DNA from: Channallabes apus
Lineage: Eukaryota > Chordata > Actinopteri > Siluriformes > Clariidae
Direction: 5' to 3'
DNA length: 64,000 bases
Assembly: GCA_030522415.1 (NCBI GenBank)
Contig: JAMASW010000045.1
Coordinates: 50,924-114,923, forward strand
The translations under genes and the position numbers were made by a program. Within the stretch, counting starts at the first letter, position 1. The number at the start of each line of letters is the position of its first letter. This document shows positions 37,465-45,175 of this stretch, one piece after another. The notes below the pieces were generated by a model. It saw only the letters and a program-made list of their open reading frames with translations, ran no database searches and was not told the origin of the DNA.

Positions 37465-39699
37465 TTAAATGACCCTGGATTGTTCATTCAAACCCCATGG
37501 ATGCATGGAACTTAAATTAGTAATCCATGTTCTTTCTACCTTTTTTCTGTTTTGGTGGGACCACCATCTGTTTTGTTGTAATCCCATGAATTTAAGGGAT
37601 TCAATACCATGTGTTATAAAGTGCTGGACAACCACAGTATGTAAATCTTTTTTATGTTTGATATTATACCTATGTTGTGTTAACCTAACCGCCAAAGTGT
37701 TTCTGGTCTCCCCCACATACTGTTTGCTGCACTTTGTGCAGTAAATAAGATAGACACAATTGCTTGTGTCATGTTTCAAGGCCGGGAAAATCTCATAGAT
37801 GTTTTTATTTTGTGGATTTTGAATCCATCGTTTCGGCCTGAACTCTCCAGGTGGGGCAGGTTTCCTCTTTTCCTCTCCCGAGGGAGGCAACCTGCTTCGG
37901 ACCAGAATATCCCTGAGATTTAGATTTTTCCGGTAGGCTGAAATGATTTTGTGGTTGTCCAGCACTCCATTTTGCATGTGGAATTGATGAAAATTTAATT
38001 TCATCTGCCTATTTAGGTGGACACTTCCTTTAGAGAAGGTTGTGATTAAAGGAATCATTTCCTTGCTGTCGTTTATTCTCTTTTCGAGAAAACGATTATC
38101 ACAGCTTCTCAGGAAGGAGCGGGAATAACCTCGTTTCCGGAGTGCCGAAAAGAGAATGCTCTTTGCTTCCAGGAAATCCTCGGGTTGGGTACATATTCTG
38201 TGAAATCTCTGTATCTGAGATTTCACAATACCCCTAAAAGTATGTTTTGGATGAAAGCTTGATTTGTGGAGAAGTGCATGAGTGTCAGTGTCTTTAAAAA
38301 AAACTCTGACATCCAATTTGCCCGTCTCCCCAAATCCTTTGCCCTTATAGGTTATTGTGTCCAAAAAATTGACACCCGCTCTGTCCATTGTATATTTGAT
38401 TTTTATTGAACTGTGAAAATTGTTTAGGTGGTCCGCAAATTGTTTGAATTGATCCTCAGTACCAGTCCAAACACCCCAAATGTCATCAAGAAACCTATAA
38501 TAGCTGAAGGGTTTAAATTCCCAAACAGCCAATGCCCTTTCCTCCCATCTTGCCATGAATATGTTGGCATAGGAAGGGGCAAACTTTTTACCCATGGCTG
38601 TACCTTTGACCTGGAGGTAATGCTTGGAATTAAATTCGAAATCATTTTTTGTAAGATTAATATCCAGCAATTTTAAAATGGCTTCCTCAGGTCTGTTTTT
38701 ATCCGGGAATTTAATAAACCACTCTCTGACCGCTTCCATACCAGCTGGTGTTTCGATATTGGTGTAGAGACTATCAACATCGATAGTGAACAGGAAACAG
38801 TCAGGAGGGAGAGAAACATTTTTTATCTTTTCAATGAAATCATAGGTATCTCTAATGTAACTTGGGTGTCTGGTACTAATCGGGTTGAGGAAGTATTCAA
38901 TATACTCCGCTGTGGCCTGTGTTTCACTGCCACAGTCAGAGACAATGGGGCGGCCCGGTGGCATCTCAAAAGGAACACTCCAGCTGTGTGGCTCCTTATG
39001 GATTTTAGGGAGGAGGTAGTAATACCTGGGGCGTGGATCGTCAGGGCCCAACAGGTAAGTTTCTTGTTTTTTGTTTATAAAACCCTCCTCCCTTAATTTA
39101 GTGAGTATGTCCCGTACGACAGGAATCGTTTTTAGGAAGATGGGTTCTGAAAGTTTTTCATAATACTCTTCCTGGTTCAACTGTCGTTCCGCCTCCACTG
39201 TATATGCCTGTCGATCCATTATGACCACAACACTCCCTTTATCGGCCGGCTTGATCACAATGGATCTATTATTTTTTAATTGTAGTAAGGCCTGTCTTTC
39301 ATCCCCACTAAGGTTTGAAACTTCCCTGTAGTTCCAGGGTATATTCCTGATCGCATATTTATCCGCTCTAATTATCTGTCTGATAGTATTTGGGACCTGA
39401 GATAATTTGGGGGTCCAGTTGGACTTCCCTGTAAATGGAAGGATTTCTCCCTCCTTCTCAAATCTATAGAAGGCTGCCAGAAGCAGTCTCCTATGATATT
39501 GCTGTGCATCAGCGATCAATTGTTTTTTTGTATTTAGATTAATTTTGGGTGTAGGGATGAAAGTAAGGCCCTTACTTAATAATTGAATTTGCCCTTTTGT
39601 AGGAGTGAAGTGTTTGGACAAATTTAACACTTCACTCTTCCTATCCAATAATCCCGGTTTTGGGTTTATAGGGCAGCTAAGTTTAAGTGCTCGACCCAT
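37465..39699 (-). CDS. PLE ORF2: reverse transcriptase with GIY-YIG endonuclease, copy 1
   Basis: A 744-aa protein expected to nick target DNA and copy the element RNA from the exposed 3' end. Visible RT motifs include KPADKGSVVV (150-159), YLLPKIHK (228-235), GRPIVS (249-254), FTIDVDSLYTNI (304-315, catalytic Asp307), GTAMGKKFAPSYANIFM (366-382) and YRFLDDIW (401-408, with the catalytic pair Asp405-Asp406), followed by NFLDTITYK. The C-terminal GIY-YIG nuclease has VYLIY (649-653), a CxxC pair (654, 657), YVGET (661-665), a likely catalytic Arg672 and a candidate Glu722. This RT plus GIY-YIG order is the hallmark of canonical PLEs. The AUG at 39699 lies inside the end of ORF1, in the -1 frame, so translation may use reinitiation, leaky scanning or frameshifting. 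The frame is intact, with no missing key residue. Length is typical for the family. Confidence 0.95.
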   Translation of the reverse strand: MGRALKLSCPINPKPGLLDRKSEVLNLSKHFTPTKGQIQLLSKGLTFIPTPKINLNTKKQLIADAQQYHRRLLLAAFYRFEKEGEILPFTGKSNWTPKLSQVPNTIRQIIRADKYAIRNIPWNYREVSNLSGDERQALLQLKNNRSIVIKPADKGSVVVIMDRQAYTVEAERQLNQEEYYEKLSEPIFLKTIPVVRDILTKLREEGFINKKQETYLLGPDDPRPRYYYLLPKIHKEPHSWSVPFEMPPGRPIVSDCGSETQATAEYIEYFLNPISTRHPSYIRDTYDFIEKIKNVSLPPDCFLFTIDVDSLYTNIETPAGMEAVREWFIKFPDKNRPEEAILKLLDINLTKNDFEFNSKHYLQVKGTAMGKKFAPSYANIFMARWEERALAVWEFKPFSYYRFLDDIWGVWTGTEDQFKQFADHLNNFHSSIKIKYTMDRAGVNFLDTITYKGKGFGETGKLDVRVFFKDTDTHALLHKSSFHPKHTFRGIVKSQIQRFHRICTQPEDFLEAKSILFSALRKRGYSRSFLRSCDNRFLEKRINDSKEMIPLITTFSKGSVHLNRQMKLNFHQFHMQNGVLDNHKIISAYRKNLNLRDILVRSRLPPSGEEKRKPAPPGEFRPKRWIQNPQNKNIYEIFPALKHDTSNCVYLIYCTKCSKQYVGETRNTLAVRLTQHRYNIKHKKDLHTVVVQHFITHGIESLKFMGLQQNRWWSHQNRKKVERTWITNLSSMHPWGLNEQSRVI
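39666..39699 (-). promoter_or_regulatory. ORF1/ORF2 overlap with possible -1 frameshift or reinitiation site
   Basis: The ORF2 AUG (39699-39697) sits in CAATGG of ORF1, and ORF1 stops 34 nt later at TAA (39668-39666). Within the overlap, in ORF1 frame, is C TTA AAC (39687-39681), a near match to -1 slippery heptamers; the P-site pairing is imperfect because it starts CTT rather than TTT. The AUG near a stop equally fits termination-reinitiation. The arrangement is identical in all three complete copies. Confidence 0.4.
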
Positions 39700-41663
39700 T
39701 GTTCAAATATGGCTCGAGCACAATTTAATGTCCAATGAATTTGGTCATCACCTACCCTGAATTGCGTTTTTGGCAATAATGGTAGGTGAGACATGTTTCT
39801 CCCGATGTGGCTATTTAAGCTATCCAGGATCATTTGTTCGTCTCCTCTTAATGTCCTGGAGAAATTGATGAGCGGGATTCTGATGTCGGCATTGGGAAAT
39901 TTCTCCCTCGCTGCCTTCAAAGCCCGCTGCATTTCTTTAATAGCCGTCAACTTCATTTTTTGACCCCGGTGATTTATCCCGAAGGATAAGACCACCTTTT
40001 CTACAGCCACGTGCACCTGTGCTTTCTTAATTAAGTTCTCAGCGTGTCTGAATGTGGCGCCTGGGTAACTGTCAATCTGGACATCAGCCAATGAGTGATG
40101 AGGAAATCTACTCACATTGGAGTCTCCCAGAATGCAATATTTTTTACGCACACTGAGACCCCAATCAACCAGTTTCCTGACTGTGCGCAGGTGTCTGATG
40201 GGCTTGTACGCTTTTGGTGACTCCGACGGTGTGCTGGTAAGCACATTAGGCTGATCTAGAGGGGGTTTGGGTAGAAGACATCCCCCCATCTGGAACCCCA
40301 TGGAACAAGGGGAATCCATGAGTGGGAAGGCGTCTAACTCACCACGATCATCCTCAAAATTTATAAGAGGCTCTAGTTCAGTGTCGCTTTCATCGGACGA
40401 ACTGCTGCTGTACTGAATGGTGTGTACCTGAACCACTGGCGTGATGGACTCCTCACGTGTATCTACGTGTGAGAGAATCTCCTCACGTGGCTTATCAGTA
40501 TGAGGCACAACACTTTGTGCGTGTGACACTTCTGTGGGAACTGACACATCTAAGCATGTTATTTGAGTTCCCTGCTCACTATGAACTTCCATAAGTTCTG
40601 GATGTTCGTCCCGATGTGCGACCGCCAGATTTTTCGGGGAAGACACTTGCACTGTGATCCGCCGCCTAGGCCGCGGGATCCTGCGTGGAAGTGCGATGGG
40701 AAACGGGGAAGGGGAAGGGGGAGGTGTTCTCTCTCTAATTACAGTTGGTACAGGAGGAGAGGGTTCTGGGGCCCGTGACAAGGGTGGGAAATCTTCCTCC
40801 GTGATTACTGAGGTAACCCCATCCCTATCTGTGTCCCTGTCCCTTTGTTCTTCAATCTGATCTAAAGACAGCAGGAGTGCTTCAACTTTCTTTATGGGTT
40901 CCTGCATATGTCTTTTGGGGTATCTTCTTCTGTACCACTTAATTGCAACCTTCAAGGCTGTGTCCCAATCCCCAATCAATGTCTCCTGCAAGATTTCACT
41001 CTGCTTCTCAATGAAATTTATGTAGTGATCTTGCAGGATGAGGCGTGTGGTGTATGCCCAATTTTTGGCATTCCCTTCCAGGAGGGTTTTTGTTTCCGGT
41101 GTCAGATTAGCCGGTTTTACTACGCCACCCAGAAAATGTGTGAGCCTAGTAAAAGTAGGAGGTTCCTCCTCCGCATGTATAGAGATCTTCTCAAGATGAT
41201 GGAAGGACCTCAGTAATTCCAACAACTGTTTAACTAAGGCTCTAAATTTTTCATCTTGGGCCTCCGCAGTTTGTTTTTTATTCTTGCCCCTCCTGGTTTG
41301 TTTGGGCTGTTTTTTCTGTTTTTTGCCCTGTTTTTGTTTGGAATTTTTATCTTTTGTGGTGCCCCGTTTGCCACTGGTGGATCGTGGTCTTTTTTGAGTG
41401 TTATTACGTCTTGGAGCACGTCCCCACTGTCTCCAGTAGGGGTCATAATTGCTCCATTCAGGTATATGCCTAGGGTAATTCTGGGTGAATCTAGGGAAAA
41501 GGTCACTGTTTCTGAACTCCCTGGTATATTGGGGAACTTTGTATTCCCTATATCTGGCATGATACCAGTTATCAGGGTGGGGATATCTCTCTCTCCCTCG
41601 CCAATCATCAGGATGAGAGTATCGTCTTTCCCGTCCTGGATAGAATGGACCGCGGTATGACAT
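39666..41663 (-). CDS. PLE ORF1: basic protein with C-terminal SGNH/GDSL-type hydrolase domain, copy 1
   Basis: A 665-aa protein from the first AUG (41663; A at -3). The frame also extends upstream to a TTG within the ribozyme, which I do not use. Residues about 2-85 are rich in Tyr, Arg, Pro and Trp. Residues 91-130 are strongly basic, which may serve RNA binding or nuclear import. Residues about 169-252 look helical, 301-336 are Pro/Arg rich, and about 418-441 are Ser/acidic. Residues 508-665 resemble an SGNH hydrolase: ILGDSN (511-516, nucleophile Ser515), YPGAT (Gly535), FGIN (Asn564) and DQIH (Asp640, His643). Comparable esterase domains are known in ORF1 of CR1/L2-type LINEs and, to my knowledge, GDSL-type ORFs occur in rotifer telomeric Terminons. 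Its role is unknown; RNP assembly or membrane or chromatin association are possibilities. It overlaps ORF2 by 34 nt. Confidence 0.9.
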   Translation of the reverse strand: MSYRGPFYPGRERRYSHPDDWRGRERYPHPDNWYHARYREYKVPQYTREFRNSDLFPRFTQNYPRHIPEWSNYDPYWRQWGRAPRRNNTQKRPRSTSGKRGTTKDKNSKQKQGKKQKKQPKQTRRGKNKKQTAEAQDEKFRALVKQLLELLRSFHHLEKISIHAEEEPPTFTRLTHFLGGVVKPANLTPETKTLLEGNAKNWAYTTRLILQDHYINFIEKQSEILQETLIGDWDTALKVAIKWYRRRYPKRHMQEPIKKVEALLLSLDQIEEQRDRDTDRDGVTSVITEEDFPPLSRAPEPSPPVPTVIRERTPPPSPSPFPIALPRRIPRPRRRITVQVSSPKNLAVAHRDEHPELMEVHSEQGTQITCLDVSVPTEVSHAQSVVPHTDKPREEILSHVDTREESITPVVQVHTIQYSSSSSDESDTELEPLINFEDDRGELDAFPLMDSPCSMGFQMGGCLLPKPPLDQPNVLTSTPSESPKAYKPIRHLRTVRKLVDWGLSVRKKYCILGDSNVSRFPHHSLADVQIDSYPGATFRHAENLIKKAQVHVAVEKVVLSFGINHRGQKMKLTAIKEMQRALKAAREKFPNADIRIPLINFSRTLRGDEQMILDSLNSHIGRNMSHLPLLPKTQFRVGDDQIHWTLNCARAIFEQWVEHLNLAAL

Positions 41664-41685
41664 ATTTAAATCAATTAAATCAAAA

Positions 41686-41745
41686 GGCAAGTCTGTTGCT
41701 GCAACGTTTCGGCTTAATCAAGCCTTCATCAGGCATAGACTTGCC
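41686..41745 (-). ncRNA. Hammerhead-type self-cleaving ribozyme of PLE copy 1
   Basis: On the minus strand GGCAAGTCT pairs with AGACTTGCC (outer stem I, 9 bp), with an asymmetric internal loop and TGC/GCA next to the core. The core is CTGATGA, stem II GGCTT/AAGCC with a GATT loop, GAAA, then CGTT, where A-U closes a 2-nt loop as a one-pair stem III. Predicted cleavage is between 41703 (T) and 41702 (G). Type I hammerheads with tiny stem III are known from PLEs. It ends 22 nt before the ORF1 AUG, so cleavage would separate leader from coding RNA. In a multi-unit transcript it would release unit-length RNA. Confidence 0.75.
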
Positions 41746-42627
41746 AAAAATAATAAAATGTAAGAAAAGGAAAGGGGAAAGAAAATAATGAATACAGAAG
41801 AAAAGAAAATGTAATGAACTAAACTGAAACAGGGAGGAAAAGAGCTTGCTAGGAAAAAAGATTATGCTAAGAAATAGCTTATTAGCAAAAGCTATGCCAA
41901 GAAATAGCTCATTAGCAAAACAAGCTCAAGAAAATTGAGGAAAAGCTATATATATACACAAAAAAAGGAGAAATTTTGTTCTCTTGGATAAAGAGTTCAA
42001 ACTTGGCTGTTAAAGGAAGAAAGACTGAAGTCTTTTAACAGTCCTATACCAGTGCTGAACAATTTTTTCCAAAAAAAGGCTCAAAACTCAACAATAGCTC
42101 GTGTTGCTCGTACAACTCTCTGTCTCCAACTGAAAGGCTGCCTGCCTGTGAGTCATGCAGAGGCTAGGCTCCGCCCCCTTAAAAAAGGAAAAAAGAAAAT
42201 AAGAAACTTTTTCAGTTGGAGCTTATTTTTTATTTTCCTCAGCTTGGTTTTTTCCTCTCCCTGATGAACTTAAGTAAAGTCTTCTTGTATTCAAAAATTA
42301 TTAATAAAATAATACTAATTATCTTTATTCCCCATCTCCAATGTCTTCCACTTCCAAATTATTGGAAGTTAATAAGAAAATAATAAGTGTAAGCAGATAA
42401 GTATAATCAATAGCCATTTTATTATATTTATTTATTATCCATCCATTGTTGAAAAAAACAAGTGAATATAACCAGGTAAGTATAATTAATAACAATATTG
42501 ATTCTTATATTTATTCTTATATTTCAACCAGATAAGTGTAATTAATAACAATTTCTTTTTTGCAGGTTCCATGGATGATGCGGACACGTCAATAGCTCAA
42601 TTATCGGAGGTGGCACTGGCTAGGTTA
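41746..42627 (-). promoter_or_regulatory. PLE 5' leader with promoter-like elements, copy 1
   Basis: About 0.88 kb between the tip-side terminus and the ribozyme, with no credible gene. In element sense it holds a GC box (42178-42171), an AP-1/ATF-like site read as ATGACTCA (42156-42149) and a TATATATATA stretch (41956-41947) about 200 nt before the ribozyme. A 12-bp perfect inverted repeat (42124-42135 and 42210-42221) flanks the GC box and AP-1-like site. A 25-bp direct repeat with two mismatches lies at 41866-41890 and 41896-41920. The distal part has three copies of a CAG(A/G)TAAGT(A/G)TAAT block. Promoter function is inferred only. Confidence 0.4.
42476..42565 (+). other. Intron-like GTAAGT...TTTTTTGCAG segment antisense to the PLE, copy 1
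   Basis: On the + strand CCAG|GTAAGT starts at 42476 and TTTCTTTTTTGCAG ends at 42565, giving a 90-nt intron-like segment followed by 64 nt to the end of the terminal motif. The signals oppose PLE sense but run toward the telomere, the direction in which TERRA-type RNA is transcribed. The segment repeats in copies 2 and 3 (47952-48041 and 53428-53517). Splicing is unproven. Confidence 0.35.
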
Positions 42628-42629
42628 GG
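42612..42629. repeat. Shared tip-side terminal motif at the PLE copy 1/2 junction
   Basis: GGCACTGGCTAGGTTAGG. Near-identical versions end every repeat family here: C at 2461, D at 3845, 4720 and 5595, A at 8636 and each 2,927 bp after, B at 25884 and each 2,935 bp after, and PLE at 42612, 48088 and 53564. In element sense it is the 5' end and may act as a transcription start or promoter, RNA recognition or template-switch signal. Confidence 0.8.
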
Positions 42630-42940
42630 TTAGGGGAAATAGCCGCGAAGCCGGGCCATGCCCGCTCCCACGCCGGAAATAAAAGGTAAGGGTTTGAAAT
42701 AGGGGTAGGTAAAATTAGGGTTGGGTAAGTTAGGGTTAAGATTAGGGCTAGGAAAGAATAGGGTTAGAAAGCATAGAGTGGGGAAAGGTTATGATTAGGG
42801 TTAGGTAAGATTGGGGATAGATTAGGGTAGGGGCTAGAAAGCGCAGAGTGGGCAATCTCCAGCGTCCACGTTATGCACTGGCCTACCTCACTGTCACCAA
42901 GCACCGACATGCCCGCCACTGGTTCTCCTGAACATGAGCC

Positions 42941-45175
42941 TTAAATGACCCTGGATTGTTCATTCAAACCCCATGGATGCATGGAACTTAAATTAGTAAT
43001 CCATGTTCTTTCTACCTTTTTTCTGTTTTGGTGGGACCACCATCTGTTTTGTTGTAATCCCATGAATTTAAGGGATTCAATACCATGTGTTATAAAGTGC
43101 TGGACAACCACAGTATGTAAATCTTTTTTATGTTTGATATTATACCTATGTTGTGTTAACCTAACCGCCAAAGTGTTTCTGGTCTCCCCCACATACTGTT
43201 TGCTGCACTTTGTGCAGTAAATAAGATAGACACAATTGCTTGTGTCATGTTTCAAGGCCGGGAAAATCTCATAGATGTTTTTATTTTGTGGATTTTGAAT
43301 CCATCGTTTCGGCCTGAACTCTCCAGGTGGGGCAGGTTTCCTCTTTTCCTCTCCCGAGGGAGGCAACCTGCTTCGGACCAGAATATCCCTGAGATTTAGA
43401 TTTTTCCGGTAGGCTGAAATGATTTTGTGGTTGTCCAGCACTCCATTTTGCATGTGGAATTGATGAAAATTTAATTTCATCTGCCTATTTAGGTGGACAC
43501 TTCCTTTAGAGAAGGTTGTGATTAAAGGAATCATTTCCTTGCTGTCGTTTATTCTCTTTTCGAGAAAACGATTATCACAGCTTCTCAGGAAGGAGCGGGA
43601 ATAACCTCGTTTCCGGAGTGCCGAAAAGAGAATGCTCTTTGCTTCCAGGAAATCCTCGGGTTGGGTACATATTCTGTGAAATCTCTGTATCTGAGATTTC
43701 ACAATACCCCTAAAAGTATGTTTTGGATGAAAGCTTGATTTGTGGAGAAGTGCATGAGTGTCAGTGTCTTTAAAAAAAACTCTGACATCCAATTTGCCCG
43801 TCTCCCCAAATCCTTTGCCCTTATAGGTTATTGTGTCCAAAAAATTGACACCCGCTCTGTCCATTGTATATTTGATTTTTATTGAACTGTGAAAATTGTT
43901 TAGGTGGTCCGCAAATTGTTTGAATTGATCCTCAGTACCAGTCCAAACACCCCAAATGTCATCAAGAAACCTATAATAGCTGAAGGGTTTAAATTCCCAA
44001 ACAGCCAATGCCCTTTCCTCCCATCTTGCCATGAATATGTTGGCATAGGAAGGGGCAAACTTTTTACCCATGGCTGTACCTTTGACCTGGAGGTAATGCT
44101 TGGAATTAAATTCGAAATCATTTTTTGTAAGATTAATATCCAGCAATTTTAAAATGGCTTCCTCAGGTCTGTTTTTATCCGGGAATTTAATAAACCACTC
44201 TCTGACCGCTTCCATACCAGCTGGTGTTTCGATATTGGTGTAGAGACTATCAACATCGATAGTGAACAGGAAACAGTCAGGAGGGAGAGAAACATTTTTT
44301 ATCTTTTCAATGAAATCATAGGTATCTCTAATGTAACTTGGGTGTCTGGTACTAATCGGGTTGAGGAAGTATTCAATATACTCCGCTGTGGCCTGTGTTT
44401 CACTGCCACAGTCAGAGACAATGGGGCGGCCCGGTGGCATCTCAAAAGGAACACTCCAGCTGTGTGGCTCCTTATGGATTTTAGGGAGGAGGTAGTAATA
44501 CCTGGGGCGTGGATCGTCAGGGCCCAACAGGTAAGTTTCTTGTTTTTTGTTTATAAAACCCTCCTCCCTTAATTTAGTGAGTATGTCCCGTACGACAGGA
44601 ATCGTTTTTAGGAAGATGGGTTCTGAAAGTTTTTCATAATACTCTTCCTGGTTCAACTGTCGTTCCGCCTCCACTGTATATGCCTGTCGATCCATTATGA
44701 CCACAACACTCCCTTTATCGGCCGGCTTGATCACAATGGATCTATTATTTTTTAATTGTAGTAAGGCCTGTCTTTCATCCCCACTAAGGTTTGAAACTTC
44801 CCTGTAGTTCCAGGGTATATTCCTGATCGCATATTTATCCGCTCTAATTATCTGTCTGATAGTATTTGGGACCTGAGATAATTTGGGGGTCCAGTTGGAC
44901 TTCCCTGTAAATGGAAGGATTTCTCCCTCCTTCTCAAATCTATAGAAGGCTGCCAGAAGCAGTCTCCTATGATATTGCTGTGCATCAGCGATCAATTGTT
45001 TTTTTGTATTTAGATTAATTTTGGGTGTAGGGATGAAAGTAAGGCCCTTACTTAATAATTGAATTTGCCCTTTTGTAGGAGTGAAGTGTTTGGACAAATT
45101 TAACACTTCACTCTTCCTATCCAATAATCCCGGTTTTGGGTTTATAGGGCAGCTAAGTTTAAGTGCTCGACCCAT
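42941..45175 (-). CDS. PLE ORF2: reverse transcriptase with GIY-YIG endonuclease, copy 2
   Basis: A 744-aa protein identical in translation to copy 1. It retains FTIDVDSLYTNI, YRFLDDIW and the VYLIY/YVGET nuclease signature. It overlaps ORF1 of the same copy at 45142-45175. Its 3' UTR (42628-42940) abuts the terminal motif of copy 1 rather than a TTAGGG array, so this copy was not attached to a long telomere tract when the array formed, or that tract was lost. Identity to both flanking copies means that neither selection nor decay can be read from it. Confidence 0.95.
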   Translation of the reverse strand: MGRALKLSCPINPKPGLLDRKSEVLNLSKHFTPTKGQIQLLSKGLTFIPTPKINLNTKKQLIADAQQYHRRLLLAAFYRFEKEGEILPFTGKSNWTPKLSQVPNTIRQIIRADKYAIRNIPWNYREVSNLSGDERQALLQLKNNRSIVIKPADKGSVVVIMDRQAYTVEAERQLNQEEYYEKLSEPIFLKTIPVVRDILTKLREEGFINKKQETYLLGPDDPRPRYYYLLPKIHKEPHSWSVPFEMPPGRPIVSDCGSETQATAEYIEYFLNPISTRHPSYIRDTYDFIEKIKNVSLPPDCFLFTIDVDSLYTNIETPAGMEAVREWFIKFPDKNRPEEAILKLLDINLTKNDFEFNSKHYLQVKGTAMGKKFAPSYANIFMARWEERALAVWEFKPFSYYRFLDDIWGVWTGTEDQFKQFADHLNNFHSSIKIKYTMDRAGVNFLDTITYKGKGFGETGKLDVRVFFKDTDTHALLHKSSFHPKHTFRGIVKSQIQRFHRICTQPEDFLEAKSILFSALRKRGYSRSFLRSCDNRFLEKRINDSKEMIPLITTFSKGSVHLNRQMKLNFHQFHMQNGVLDNHKIISAYRKNLNLRDILVRSRLPPSGEEKRKPAPPGEFRPKRWIQNPQNKNIYEIFPALKHDTSNCVYLIYCTKCSKQYVGETRNTLAVRLTQHRYNIKHKKDLHTVVVQHFITHGIESLKFMGLQQNRWWSHQNRKKVERTWITNLSSMHPWGLNEQSRVI

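Larger units (their letters stand above)
37152..42627 (-). mobile_element. Complete Penelope-like element, copy 1 (5,476 bp)
   Basis: First of three head-to-tail copies with an exact 5,476-bp period. Sense is the minus strand: leader (42627 to 41746), hammerhead ribozyme (41745 to 41686), ORF1 (41663 to 39666), ORF2 (39699 to 37465), 3' UTR (37464 to 37152). The family assignment rests on ORF2, which joins a PLE-type reverse transcriptase to a C-terminal GIY-YIG nuclease, and on the hammerhead. The junction to copy 2 is GGCACTGGCTAGGTTAGG followed by GGGGAAATAGCC, with no long TTAGGG tract between. The element has no LTR and I saw no poly(A) tail at its 3' end. Known telomere-associated PLEs (Athena and Terminon elements of bdelloid rotifers) lack the GIY-YIG domain, so a nuclease-bearing PLE in this position is unusual. 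Confidence 0.93.

Noticed and set aside
37469..41660. Multiple + strand ORFs of 68-134 codons inside the PLE copies
   Set aside because: They are antisense shadows of ORF1 and ORF2, without domains of their own.
41664..41690. Upstream TTG extension of ORF1 by nine codons
   Set aside because: It begins inside the ribozyme stem and needs a non-AUG start; the AUG at 41663 has A at -3.
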